A DNA stretch of 64,000 bases from Diabrotica undecimpunctata (taxonomy: Eukaryota; Arthropoda; Insecta; Coleoptera; Chrysomelidae): NCBI RefSeq assembly GCF_040954645.1, contig NC_092813.1:22575235-22639234 (forward strand). Direction: 5' to 3'. Under the pieces are notes generated by a model that did not search any database, was not told the DNA's origin, and saw nothing but the letters and a program-made list of their open reading frames with translations. Positions 33,240 through 45,544 of this stretch are shown here, piece by piece. The position numbers and the translations under genes were made by a program. Numbering within the stretch: position 1 is the stretch's first letter; every line of letters starts with the position of its first letter.

Positions 33240-35258
33240 TTTAAAATATGCTTTTTACCATTTATTCAATTTTCTGAAAATTTTAGAGAGCGATCACTTG
33301 GAAATGCAAACAAGTAGAAAGTTGCAGTAAGGGCAGTTGAGAGAGGAAAAAAAATGAACCTATAGATACCCAACAAGGCATAGTTTTATCCTCTCTAAAT
33401 ATTTTTTCTCACCAAGACATCTTCCCCAATAAAAAATAGACTTAGTAGGTACTGCATTTCTATGTTCATTTCATCCGTTATATTTTATGTTAAAACAGAA
33501 AAACTATCATCCCAATACAATCCAATTTTAATTACTTTGTAGAATTTTATTTCCCACCAAATTGATTCAACGGTGGCCCCTGATATATTTAGTGCGAATG
33601 ATCAACACACGAGGATTATGTCATTTTTCTTAAAAATGCCATAAATTAATTTGGGATAATCATATAAAATAACTTTTAAACTATTTGACCGATCACTTTA
33701 AAATTTTGACCATATTTTAAGCACTACAAGACACAATATTCCATAAAATATAAATGTTATAAGTTTATTTTCAAAAAAGGTATTAACATTTATAAAAAAA
33801 AACCGAAAATTTTGACTTATTTTGCAACTTTCTAAGCTACAAATAAGGATAGAAACATTTAAAAACCGCCATTTTGAAGGTTTTTATAAGACTTATAAGT
33901 TTCGTCTCTTCTAAAATTTGTTTAAAATGCTTCAATTCTTGCTGATAGGCGATAAAAGTAAAAAGTTTCCGTTTTTTGACCTTAATTTGTTAAAAACTAA
34001 TTAAGTCCAAAAAATTGACTGCAGGAAACATATAGGTTTTTTTTTTGTTGTTTTGAAATGCTTATTTCCCTGGGCTATAAGTGTAATATATTTATACACT
34101 GTTTATCCATGTTTCTTATAATTCTCGTTGTTTTTTTTAGCAGCAATTTTAGCTAAATTTAAAGATTTTTTTTGTCAGAAGAATGTAATTACCGAAGATG
34201 TACAAAAAATCGGTCTTGGTTTTTAATTTTTGCTTTTAAAGGCGTTGGGATAGAAACATGAAATAAAGACGGTTAAAAATAGGGAAAAAAGATAAGCCTA
34301 TAAACATCCAACAAGGCATAGTTTTATCCACTCTGAGTATTTTTTTAAATTTCATGCTTTTTACCATTTTTCAAATTTTTTGTAAACTTTAGAGAGCGCT
34401 CGCTTGGAAACACGACTAGATAAAGTTTTAATAAAAAAAGTTAGAAAGAGAGAAAGAAAACAAAAAAATCGATACACAACAAGGCACAGTTTTATTCACT
34501 CTAAATATTGTTTAAATTGTATGCTTTTTACCATTTATTCAATTTTCTGAAAATTTTAGAAAGCGATCGCTTGGAAATGCAAACAAGTAGAAAGTTGCAC
34601 TAAGGACAGTTGAGAGAAGAAAAAAAAAACAAACCTGTAGATACCCAACAAAGCATAGTTTTATCCTCTCTAAGTATTTTTTTCTTACCAAGACATCTTC
34701 CCCAATAAAAAAATAGACTTAGTAGGTAATGTATTTCTATGTTCATTTCATCCGTTATATTTTATGTTAAAACAGAAAAACTATCATATCAGACAATCCA
34801 ATTTTAATTACTTTGTAGAATTTTATTTCCCACCAAATTGATGGCTCCTGATATATTTAGTGCGAAACATCAACACACGTGGATGATGTCATTTTTCTTA
34901 AAAATGCCATAAAACATTGTCTATTTTCAAGGATTTCTAATGAATGTATTAACTACTAAGTATATTTTTTAATTGGAAGTTGTCTGGGTAAAAAAAAATA
35001 CTTAGGGTGGATAAAACTATGCCTTGTTGGGTGTCTACAGAGTCCTCTTTGTTTCCTCTTTCAACCGTCCTTATTGCAACTTTCTACTTATTTGCATTTC
35101 CAAGCGATCCTGTTCTAAAGTTTTCAGAAAAAATTGATAAATGGTAAAAAGCATACAATTTAAAAAAAAAATACTCAGAGTGTTAAAACGATGTCTTGTT
35201 GGGTATCGATTTTTACGTTTTATTTTTATCTTTCCAACTGTCTTTATTAAAACTTTGT
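33240..35258. repeat. Dispersed repeat block with internal direct and inverted copies
   Basis: Units with the signature TTTTAGAGAGCG(A/C)TC(A/G)CTTGG and AAGGCATAGTTTTATCC occur on the minus sense near 33,285-33,385, 34,312, 34,390-34,490 and 34,556-34,660. They recur in opposite sense near 35,000-35,200. A 245-bp direct repeat (33,405-33,650 and 34,672-34,915) includes AAGACATCTTCCCCAATAAA. These are relatives of the tandem array at 55.6-57.3 kb. No gene is present; short frames here are chance. Confidence 0.7.
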
Positions 35259-35268
35259 ATCTATTCGT

Positions 35269-35530
35269 AAGCTCTTAACATAAAGAAAACCAAATTTATG
35301 ACAATTAGTAAAAAACCAATACTAAACGCTCAACTTACAATCAACCAACAGAATATAGAAAGAGTTGAGCAATATGTATATCTAGGCACCAATTTAAATA
35401 GCCAATGGGACCACTCAACAGAAATTAAACAGCGAATAATAAAAGCAAAAGCAGCATTCGTTAGAATGAGAACCATTTTCAACAGTCGAGACATATCATT
35501 AAAAACAAAATGCCGTCTATTGAACTGCTA
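35269..35530 (+). pseudogene. RTE-type LINE 3' end, left part
   Basis: A plus-strand frame reads TISKKPILNAQL, VEQYVYLGTNLNSQWD, IKQRIIKAKAAFVRMRTIF and LKTKCRLLNCY, the C-terminal region after the active site of RTE-like LINE reverse transcriptases in insects. It is preceded by the 10-bp duplication ATCTATTCGT (35,259-35,268), repeated after the LINE end at 38,961-38,970. This is a 5'-truncated insertion. It is split at 35,530 by the DD82E element. Confidence 0.88.
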
Positions 35531-38521
35531 TACTATAAATTCAATAGGATTGTCAGGTTATCGCTTAGAAATGATAGATCCTCGAGGGGTCCGAGATGAG
35601 AGACGCGTGTAGTTCAATGGTGGCGTGTATATTTTTAAAATAAGGAAAATAATAGGAAACTTGCACATAAAAATATTTTTGCGTCAACGATAAAATTGTT
35701 AATTTATGTTAAATATATTTTGTTAAAATGTTATGTAAAAATATTATATTCAAAATATTACGTCTTAACAATTAATTGTGTAATCCAGATGTACACACAA
35801 TATTTTCATTCATTTATATTATTTTTAGTTTAACAAATATGTACATGTTTATTTTACAACATCTCAAATGCTAAATTATACTTACTTACTTAAGCCGTCC
35901 TTTTGTACCTTACGGTGTCGAGGTGCTAAATTAGATTATATTTTAAATCCAAAACTTTCTCCCTTATAATAATGAAATGTCACGAATATACTTCTGGTTC
36001 GTAATAATTTGTAAAAAACAAAACCTATCATTTATAAATATCTTAAATTCATAACAAACAAAAAAGAAAATAACTTAAAAATATAAACGAAACTTTTAGT
36101 AGTAAACGTAAGAATAACTAATAACTATTGTATCGCCTTGCATTTCCCCAATAGAATATCTTCCACTGCTTTTTATAAAATGTTCCACCGTTAAGACATT
36201 AAACTGTAGATGAATTGTCAGATTAACCTTTTGAAAAACCCTCGTTAGTCATTATATGCGTTTTAAACTAAACACGACGTAGCATTCAAATTGAGCAATT
36301 TCCAAGAACACAAATATAATACCTGGAAATTTCCAATTAAATACGATTACAATGGAAATAATAGAATTCCCGAAACAGCCTTGTTTTTTCTTTTGAACTT
36401 TTATTTACAATCAATTTCTACATGAGAGTTTTAAGTAAATGTGAATGAATTTGTAAATAAGTAATAGTTTCGAAATAACTTAGTCGCTTTGTGATCGACT
36501 TTGAGATCGGTAGAATGTACAATATTTTTTTTAAATAAAATTCATATTTACATATAAATACCAACTTCTTTACAGAAAATAATAATTCTAGACCCAGCAA
36601 CATGTAAACTACAATTGTGAAAAACAAACTTGCCATAATAATAATAATATAGTTATTAGGTACATACCTACTTAAAAAATTATAACCAGGTAGGACGAAG
36701 GATCTCACAGGTAGTCTCCGAATGTAGCAACAAAAAATCTCTAGAACTGTACCTATTAGTTATTATTTTAAAGAAATATTTTTATTCTGAATCACTTCCT
36801 GTTGTTAATTCACTATCACTACTGTCTTCTCCTGGAGTAATGATAATGGGCTCGATAAGAACATCAACACGCGTGTCTACGTCCCACATTTTATCTTCTT
36901 CGTTCTGTGTATGTTTAATGCATGACTGCCAGTTGGAAGCGGTTATATTTTGTATCGCTTGGTCTAATAATAATTTGACTTCTTTTAATTTAAAGTTTGT
37001 ATTCTTTTGCGCTACCTCATTTTTTATTTGTGCCCATATTAGCTCGATGGGATTCAATTCACAATGATACGGTGGAGTTCTTAATACGGTGATGCCATGC
37101 TCGCGTGCCATTTCGTCTACTGCAAATCTGATGTATGAACTCTTATGTTCGCGCACTATATCAAGTAATTGAACCTTTATCATGGATTCATCAAAATCTA
37201 TATTTTTACTTCTTAACCAATCTATTATATCTGCTTTTCGAGATGCAGAAGTCGGTATTTTTTCCATACGACGGCTGTGATAAGGTGCATTGTCCATTAT
37301 AATTACCGAACCAGGATCTACAAGAGTCAGTATAGATGAAAACCACTTTTCAAACACATCCGAATTCATATCCTCATGATAATCTCCCGTTTTGATTGAG
37401 GTAAACACATTTAAACCATCTTGTAAAAAACCTGAATCAATTCCAATGTGCGTTATAATGAGACGTCTTCCTTTGCCCGAGGGTGCTTTTAAGCCGGTTG
37501 AAAGTCCCTCAATGAAAGCCTGTCGCGCACTTTTAATATTCAAGTCTTGCCATACTTTGGATTTCGTATGACCCTCATTCAACCACGTTTCGTCCGTATA
37601 ATAAACTTTTTTACCAAGTCGTCTAAAATCACGAATTTTTTGCAAATATTTTCTCCGCCATATCACTAATTCGTCTCTCTCGATCAACAAACTTTTCCGA
37701 TTTCTCTTCACATACCGAAAGTCCATTTCATGTAAAGTTCTTTGTAATACTCTCATGGATATTTTATTTAAAGTCTCATCTGCGTCTGCATTAACTTCTC
37801 GTTGAATAGCCTTTAACGTGGGCAGTTCGTTCCTAAAATAAAATCCATGAACTTTTCTTCGGATTATACTTTTCGTACTATCGTCCAATACAATTTTTGC
37901 ACGTCCTTTATGGATTGGTTTTTGGATAGGTTTGTTACCTTGAATTATTCGGAAAACCATACGAGCCGATACTTTCGTTAAATCTCCAGACAATGTCGCG
38001 ACGTCCTCTATAAGCATATTTGGATATCTTCTACGCAATCCCTCATAAACCGATTTTATCATTTGCTTTTCTCTCACAGATATCCACCTTTTTTTATTTT
38101 GTTTATTAACAGATGTACTGCACGTTGGTTTTGATGCCATGATGTTACCCGACGGTACGCTCATGAAATACTACCACCCACCAGATTTAATGGTTATTTG
38201 TGGGTGAGTTTTCATAATGTTGCCGTATTGCATTAAGAATATTACTTTCGAAAAGAAATAACGATGTCCGCCTGCCTCTCTATTGGCATTCAGGGTATAC
38301 CTCAATGGCACGGATAAGCTGCAAGCGGTACTAAATAATACATTTCGCAATAAGGCGAGTGTACCTTCTCTAGTTCGGACTTCCAACAGATGTAACCATC
38401 AAAAATGATAATTGAGAAGTGGTTTTGTGTGTTAATAAAGAAATAAATATATAGCCGCTTACCACCGAGTGTTAACGAACTACAAAATGTCTGCCCTGAC
38501 AATCCTATCGAATTTATACTA
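35531..38521 (-). mobile_element. Complete DD82E IS630/Tc1/mariner element
   Basis: A 2991-bp element with 27-bp inverted ends (each containing ATAGGATTGTCAGG; 25 of 27 bases match) and TA duplications at 35529-35530 and 38522-38523. Its insertion splits an RTE LINE, whose frame is restored when the element is removed. It carries a single intact transposase gene on the minus strand with long flanking untranslated DNA (1.25 kb on the left). The catalytic spacing matches what I recall as the DD82E 'Sailor' group. Confidence 0.93.
36782..38164 (-). CDS. DD82E transposase, intact
   Basis: 460 residues in one frame from the ATG at 38,164. The N-terminal ~150 residues look like paired helix-turn-helix DNA-binding segments (SVREKQMIKSVYEGLRRRY, VSARMVFRIIQG). 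The DDE domain has D191 (YYTDETWLN), D291 (IIMDNAPYHSRR) and E374 (CELNPIELIW), giving 82 residues between the last two, far more than the 34-41 of classical Tc1/mariner. The tail is acidic (EDSSDSELTTGSDSE). It would bind the 27-bp ends and move the element by cut and paste into TA. No lesion is visible, so it may be active. Short ORFs on the opposite strand are shadows. Confidence 0.93.
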   Translation of the reverse strand: MSVPSGNIMASKPTCSTSVNKQNKKRWISVREKQMIKSVYEGLRRRYPNMLIEDVATLSGDLTKVSARMVFRIIQGNKPIQKPIHKGRAKIVLDDSTKSIIRRKVHGFYFRNELPTLKAIQREVNADADETLNKISMRVLQRTLHEMDFRYVKRNRKSLLIERDELVIWRRKYLQKIRDFRRLGKKVYYTDETWLNEGHTKSKVWQDLNIKSARQAFIEGLSTGLKAPSGKGRRLIITHIGIDSGFLQDGLNVFTSIKTGDYHEDMNSDVFEKWFSSILTLVDPGSVIIMDNAPYHSRRMEKIPTSASRKADIIDWLRSKNIDFDESMIKVQLLDIVREHKSSYIRFAVDEMAREHGITVLRTPPYHCELNPIELIWAQIKNEVAQKNTNFKLKEVKLLLDQAIQNITASNWQSCIKHTQNEEDKMWDVDTRVDVLIEPIIITPGEDSSDSELTTGSDSE

Positions 38522-38960
38522 TACATATTCACAGTTCTGCTCTACGGAATGGAAGCGTGTACACTGACTGTTGCATCTATGAATCGGCTCAAAGCTTTCA
38601 AAATGTGATGTTATAGGCGCATCTTACGTATATCCTGGGTTGACAGAGTTACTAATGTGGAGGTCCTGCGTAGAATGGGGAAAGAATGTGAAATTCTAAT
38701 GACCGTCAAAACTAAAAAGTTGGAATATCTAGGACATGTAATGAGAAATCAAGAACGTTACGGCCTTCTCCAGCTGATTCTCCAAGGGAAGGTAAATGGT
38801 AAGAGAGGACCGGGAAGAAGACGCATTTCCTGGCTTCAAAATTTACGAAAGTGGTATAACACGACTACCACTGAACTGTTACGCGCTGCAATAAACAAAG
38901 TAAAGATAGCCGTGATGATCGCCAACATCCGGAACGGATAGATACTTTAAGAAGAAGAAG
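38522..38960 (+). pseudogene. RTE-type LINE 3' end, right part
   Basis: The frame continues from 35,530 with VLLYGMEACTLTV, SMNRLKAFKM, a stop at 38,606 in place of the usual Trp, then CYRRILRISWVDRVTNVEVL, LEYLGHVMRNQERYGLLQLI and GRRRISWLQNLRKW. It ends with a short 3' region closing in AAGAAGAAGAAG, a tail style typical of these LINEs. The 10-bp duplication follows. Confidence 0.9.
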
Positions 38961-38970
38961 ATCTATTCGT

Positions 38971-39170
38971 GTTTCCAAGCGAGCACGGTCTAAAGTTTAC
39001 ACAAAATTTGATAAATGGTCAAAAGCATAAAATTTTAAAAAATACTTTGAGTGGATCAAACTGCCTTATTGGGTATCTATAGGCTCGCCTTTTTTCCCTA
39101 TTTCCAACCGTCTTTATTTCAATTTTCTATCCCAACGCCTTTCAAAGCGAAAGTGCAAAAACCAAGACTA
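38971..39170 (+). repeat. Dispersed repeat unit (family of the 55.6-57.3 kb array)
   Basis: Continues the repeat interrupted by the RTE LINE: TTTCCAAGCGAGCACGGTC, GATAAATGGTCAAAAGCATA and GAGTGGATCAAACTGCC. It is in the sense of the tandem array at 55.6-57.3 kb. Confidence 0.7.
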
Positions 39171-39480
39171 AAAAATATAATTTTAACAGCGCGACAAATA
39201 AATTTTAATTGTGATAAGAAGTTTATGGAACAATTTCCGGTAGTAGAAACATCAAATATGTGGTTCAGTAATCCAAGTCTTTGACTTGTCAAGTAAATAA
39301 TAGTACAAATTAAAATAGTTGTCATGAAAAAGCAGTTTAGAAAGAGTTTTAATTGGAATGTTATATCAATTTAAATATTTAGTTTTCTTGTAAGCCGTTA
39401 CTTTTGTTGTGCAGCTGTGTAATGATGTAGAGTCCATAGGGTGACGAGTAATAAGAAACATTGCTTTAAAAAGTCATTTG
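39171..39480 (-). repeat. Two dispersed repeats side by side
   Basis: 39,171-39,330 is the inverted copy of 31,950-32,110. 39,345-39,480 is the inverted copy of 20,925-21,050. Their adjacency here suggests they are parts of one larger unclassified repeat that is broken up elsewhere in the window. Confidence 0.7.
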
Positions 39481-39850
39481 TAGGATCTTAAAAAGTATCT
39501 GAGCTTTTAGTGTCAATTAAGGTTTTACTTTAGGCTTTGGTTAACTGTTACTTTGGCTAAATTTTGAAAGCGATTGAGGTAGTTCCATAGAAGAAGCCAT
39601 TGCTTTTGCATTTTGCACTGTTTTATATATTTAAGACCTTACAGACTACATAATATCGTAAGTGTTACATATGGTTGAACTCGTATTGAATAGGAGTTTC
39701 CAATAATGACTAAATATACAGGATGATGAATTTGAAAAACCAAAGTTACTAATAATATAAGAGAAACGGTCAATCTGGCAACATTGCAAATATCAAATAT
39801 GGAATCTCCGTATTTCAAAATAGGTGTACCTAAAATTTTGTAAAATTATG
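39481..39850. other. No gene recognised
   Basis: AT-rich with no protein signature. It probably includes the decayed 3' end of the minus-strand I-clade LINE. Confidence 0.45.
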
Positions 39851-41640
39851 ACTTGTAATTTACGAGATAATTGGTCGTTTCCAGACTTTTGGGCTACTCT
39901 ATCGAGTACCGTTTACTGGTATAAACAATTTATTGCGAATTTATATTGTAACCTGAGTCCATAAAAGTATGGTGTACTGATGAAGGTGGTTATTGTCAGG
40001 TTTGTATCTTCTAACAAAGGCTTTACTAATTATGCACAGATCTGTATCTATTTTTTAGGAACTTGATGGAAAAAATTGATGAGTTTGGTTACTGGATTTT
40101 CTGGATTGGCGCTTTCTCTGGTGAAATAAGAAGATAGTACAAGTTAACGTCATATAAAAAGGGGAGGTTCAAAAGATTCAATGCACATCTGAGCTTGATC
40201 TAAATGCACCTACACATATAGTAAGGATATCGTTTATATTGATTTTAAGGATTTGAGAGGCACGTATAGGCTGCCATGAAGAGTATGCTTCCATAATCTA
40301 ATCTGGAGTGATTAAGAGCTCTATAGATTCTCAATAGGATTTTTTCTTCAGCTCGCCATTGGTCGTGAGCTAGATTTTGTAAAATTTTTATTCTATTTAA
40401 ACACTTGCTTTAGGCTCCTTAAAATTTTTGTTGATCAACAACTTTGAGTGGGACTCTGTTTAGATAAATAACAGGAGAATGGCAACCATATTTTCCACTA
40501 AATTGGATAACTCTGAATATAGAGGGGGAAAATTTGAAACCAATTTCTGCCGACCACGTATAAATCCTATCTAATACGTTCTGAAATAAAGAACATGTAG
40601 TTTTTGTGACTTTTTCTTGACAAAATATGATAAGGTCGTCCGCATATATCACATATTTTACTGAAATAGGAACGAAGGAATCCATGTAATTTATATTGAG
40701 AAAAAAAAAGGTAGTGTTCAAAACTGAGAGTTGCGATACACCGTTTTGAAGAGTGAGTGATGTAGAGGCTTTTCGATTTGTAGAAACTTTAAAGAATCTA
40801 TTAGTCAAAAAAGTACATATAAATGATAAAATATTTACGGAAAAATTTAATTCTTTAAGTTTTTCAACGATGACAGTCCTTAGATACAATCTCAACGGCG
40901 CTCTGTATATCCATGGCCACAGCGACATCGTTCTTATTTGTTATGGCTTTAGAAATTTCTGATTGAAGAAGAACCAAACTGGCTATTAGCTCTAAAGCCT
41001 GATTGAGCAGCAACTAGAAAATTATGATGCTCCAGGTGGCAAAGCAGAAGTTTGTTTTTATCATCTTCTCTAATAATTTAAAAAACATATATATTGATAC
41101 AGAAGAGCTTAATAAGCCATTAGTTTTGTTAATAGGTATAATGATTGATTGTGGCCAGAAGGCGGGGAAATCTTGATTACTCCATATCATATAAAAAGTA
41201 CGAGGAGTTTGGATAGCGGTTCTTGGTGAAGATTTTTAAGACAAATTGACGGAGTTTTATCAAAACCTGCCGCTAAATTTTTTGTAGAAGAGATGGCGAG
41301 ATTAAGTTCTTGTTCGGGAAAATGGTGATTAATTGAATTCGACTAATTTAAAGCAAGGAGTGTATTTTAGCATTTTTAAATTCCTTGGTATATATTGAAA
41401 TCCCCTCGTATTTGCTAAAACACCGAAGTATTATTTCAATCCTCTTTGCGTTGCCGAGTTAATATAAAAACATTTTAAGTTTGTTGATGTATCACGGACA
41501 CGTATTTCTTTGGTATTTTCTTTTGATCGAATCCGCTTAATATTCTAATTTCAAATAAACATCTATTTAGATCGCTAAGAAGGTTATGCGAGGAAGCAAA
41601 TGATTTTTAAAAGTTACGTTTACTCTCAGTAAGGCCGGCC
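39850..41640 (-). pseudogene. I-clade LINE copy 2, reverse transcriptase
   Basis: On the minus strand, blocks from about 41,330 downwards read LAISSTKNLAAGFDKTPSIC, DVAVAMDIQSAVEIV (near 40,930), LTLQNGVSQLSVLNTTFFFL and KYVIYADDLIIFCQEKV (YADD active site in the frame 40,928-40,419). The thumb follows with EEKILLRIYRALNHSRLDYG near 40,290. Order and wording match copy 1 at 29-31 kb. Stops and frame changes are frequent. I could not confirm an RNase H domain. The endonuclease half is at 44,340-45,540. Confidence 0.8.
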
Positions 41641-44281
41641 GCTGTTAAAGGCGTGTTTAGTTTTGTTGGAGTCCGAATTTAGCTTCAAATCCGTAGTTTC
41701 TTCGTTTCTGGTCCTTTTTTATGGAAAATAAGTAGATTTGTGGTAGTTAATTGTGCAGTATGTGTAGTTATAGAGGTTTGCATGGTTGGTCATTGAGAAC
41801 AGACGTCGGTATGTAGTTTGAAGAAACCGTCAAAATTTGTTAGAAAACGTGATTTATACTCAAAGCAATGTGTCAGTTCCGATAAGAGTAATCACTGTTT
41901 TTTATTTGTAAGCCGTCTCTCATCTAAGATACTTGTAAAACGGCGTTTCCAACCAATTTTAAAAAATACCAACATGGATCTAGTTTTTTAAGAAGCCGAG
42001 TCCATCTCCGTTTGGAGATGAATTTGTTCGTGTGGCGGTGAATCTAACTCCAGTTCTAACCCCAGAAATTCTAAAGTCCAGTGAAGTCCAGAAATTTAAA
42101 GTAAAGAAATTTTAGTGAAACCCAGGTAACTTTTTTGTGTTGATTTTTGAAGATAAACATATTCTAATAATAATTGCTTTCATAATTGTAATAATTAAAA
42201 TTATAAATGTACGGTGTGGCTATAGCTGTCATATTATTTGTTCTGTTTTAAGATTTAGTATTGACATATGACAGCTAGCACTATTTTTTACATTTGGTAA
42301 ATATCTAATCATATTTGAGATTTTTTTTTGTTTTTAGAAAAAGGTTGACCTCTACGCATAGTTTCATTTAAAAAGATATTTTTTCGTTTATAATCAATTT
42401 ATTTCTGCTACAAATCATCGCCAAATAACAATTGTAAGTATTGTAGTATCTCCAACTTCAAGAGATTGTAAACTGATATGATATAGTAAGTGTTTTTTCT
42501 TTGTTATTTTTGGTATTTATCTTTGTAATTAATTATATAGTATTTTTTTGTATTACCATCTATATTTGTGACTGTTTGTGCTGAGACAACAATAAATGTT
42601 TAATTTTTTTCCCTAAACCATTTTGTCTATTTATTTTAAAAAGATTCTAATCTTTTTTCTTGTGTTTTTTGGGAGGGAAGAGCCTTTTTCTTTCATCCAG
42701 TAGGAAGTTTCCTCAAAGCGGCGTCGCATTTTAAATAGCTAGAGGACCTTCTTGTGTTTTGTTTGTTCCAAGAGACTCATGTAAGTACCCCTTTATTTCA
42801 TTTTTGTAGTTACCCCAATCCAATCCCATTATTTCATTCACTTATCCACCAGTTCTCCAAATAAACCCTGAGAGCCGTTCGCAACAGTTCCGTTTTTTTG
42901 CTTGCACTATCTTCAACCCAATGACTTCTATCTCCAATTTTTAACCCCCTATAGTAATACCCCATGTGGTAGGCAAAATATACGTTACAGTATTATTATT
43001 CGCGTAAGGAATAAAAAAGTTGGCTTTGGTTGTAACATTTTTTTAATTAATATATTAAATTAATTTTAATTTCTTTTACCCATGTGGATGATACGCTGAT
43101 GGTCGTGTTTACGATCAGAAATTTTTATTGAAAACTACCGAAATATGACTGAAAGATTTACCTATGTATTTATTTAAAGACGCCAGTTTGGCTAATCCTT
43201 AGTTAATCCTTTTCCGGGTTCTTTTTCATAAATTCGGTAATTGTCGTCGAACGCCCGTTGTAATGTTTTTCGGGAAAGACCCAATCTCGGGATTTCATAT
43301 TTTATCACGTGCCAAATTACCTCGAACTTTCCGATAGCCGTTATAACCTTATCTTTTTAGAAATAGATACAGGCTGGCCTATCATTTTTGGGGGGGAGAT
43401 ACCCTCACCTTTTCTTGGGTAGTTTGGTAAAATTTTAGAGGAACCAGGTTACTTCTCGGTGGGCACTCGTAGAGAAAACAAGTTACTTTTGGTGGGACAG
43501 TCCTTGCGTAAGGACTAGATCTTACTGTATCTCTATTATCGTACCGTTCTCTGTGCATTTTCTTTATAAGTGTGTATAGACTTGTTTAATTGAGTTTTTT
43601 TTTGATCTCATACTATATTTGATTAAATATAGTCATAAAGCACCTTTAATGTTAATTAAATTCAGTGTTTAATACAAGTATAGTATTAACTTCAGTTAAT
43701 TAATACAGCAGTCGTCAGGAATTACCGTAAGTTAGCATAATCTTTGTTCTCCACTTATCTTGGCGAGTAATATGGTATGGCATCATATCATCTTCCATTA
43801 TCTGGACGTATCTAACATTCATACATGTCTTCAAATGTAGTTGAGAGTAAGTAGGTATAATACCTAATATACTTATTATTTGTTTATGTAGAGTGTTAAC
43901 CATATTTATTTAATAATTAACTGTTGATATCTTTTCTTGGGTTTGATCTCTGAACCTAAATATCTTTCCGTATCTCTTTTCTTTTCTAAGGTCTCTTAAT
44001 TTTCTCCGTAAACCCCTAAAAATTAAGTGGCGCCCTGTTCCCTATCTTATCTTATCTTTGGTAATTTTGCCCATCTATCTTTTTGTTTATTTCTGTATCT
44101 TTTCCAACATCTCTTATCCTATCTTTATTTATTTCGTCCGTTGGACCCATTCCCGGTTTCCAAAGCTAGTTTCGAATCCACGACTCGCTCTCCACCAACC
44201 ATCTGGCTGCCGTCCGCAGTGTCTCCATTGGTGACCTTTCTAGCACCATCCAAAAAAGGTTTCCGAGGTTACATGGTTTTG
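41641..44281. other. Unassigned insertion inside I-clade LINE copy 2
   Basis: About 2.6 kb separates the RT and endonuclease halves of the LINE. It has no long coding frame. It contains T-rich tracts and a TGGCGCCCTGTTCCC stretch at 44,028, which resembles a tRNA-Lys primer site. A moderately GC-rich segment lies at 44,140-44,280. It could be an LTR-element remnant, but I found no paired ends or clear target duplication. Confidence 0.4.
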
Positions 44282-45540
44282 TCATGGAAGTGTTGTGCAA
44301 GTATGTAAGTTATTTATGTTGATTGTCTGTATTGTCTTGTCATTGTCTTCATAAATTAGTACAGGTTTTGAAGAAGTTGTATTTACAGCCTTCATCTGCG
44401 TAATTTTTGTCCGGTAATCTGTAGAAATAGAACTCACAAAGTTTGCCCACGATACTTTTCTGTTCACTTTTAGAATTCGTTATGACTTTGCACTCACTTT
44501 TTAAAAAATGATGAACTCTTCAATTCAGTTGTCCTTGAGGAATTTATCACATATTTATCTTTGAATTGGTCAGCAGCAGAAATAAGGCAATCCGTAGTGT
44601 ATGTTAGAGATTCATCAACGCCATTTCTAAAGATAATTATATCCGTTAAATCCCTAAGAATTTTACTGAAGAAATCCCAGTTTGCTTGAGAAATTTTCCA
44701 TTTCTCATGAACATAGTTGGTTTTAGGTGAACTATTATAAATAAGAATTGTATTCTTATAATGACTACTATAATATTAAGTTTGAAGAATATTCCATTGG
44801 TGGAGAGAAGCAATTTTGGGATCACAAAAACTCAAGTCTATGGAGAAAAACGTTCCAGATTGTATTTGAAAATATTTAGAGTTTCCAAGGTTTAAAAGGT
44901 TAATATTGGTATTGTTTATTATCTGGAAAATTTTTCCTCGACCAAATGTTCATTCAGATCTTCATAGTGTATTATGATCATTGAAATCGCCAACTAATAC
45001 AAACGGAACGAAAAGTTTTTGAATAAGATGGAATAGATCGGAGCTCTGTAAGTTAACGTAAAAAGGAATGTATATACTAGAAACGACTACTGTATTGATA
45101 CACCAGGGAGTTATTGCTATTGCCTCCAAATTAGTATTTAAAGAAAACTCTTGGTGATGTATAGCTTTGAGTATAAAGATGAAAGTTCCGCCACTTGCAT
45201 GTAAATGACTGGTTCTAATATAGTTGTAAGCAACAAAATTTTTTAAGCAAGGATTCTGAACTGTGGTAAAATTGGTTTTCCGTAAGCAAAGAAAATCGCG
45301 AGAGTGATCAGATATAAGGGATTGCAGATTTTATAGGAGAGGATAAAAACCATCGCAGTTACACTGTATTAGCGTGAAGTTTGAGTGATGGATGATGTTA
45401 GTATCAATGAGATGTTTTTTCGGATAGTTGGGATAAACCAGAATGGTAATCATCGCTGGGTTCTTGGGAGATATTAGAGCTTGGCGAGTTTTCGGTTTCA
45501 TTAAGTCAATGTTCAATTTATTATTTTTTTTATTAGTTAA
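44282..45540 (-). pseudogene. I-clade LINE copy 2, endonuclease and linker
   Basis: Minus strand from about 45,540: FTLIQCNCDGFYPLL opens ORF2 (copy 1 has FILQWNLNGYY). Fragments of the endonuclease follow across frames (AVAITPW-like, VLVGDFNDHN near 44,980, and the late STFSPID-like region near 44,850). The linker VSWANFVSSISTDYRTKI lies near 44,400. Stops are frequent. The orientation and order continue into the RT half at 41,640-39,850. Confidence 0.72.
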
Positions 45541-45544
45541 GTTT

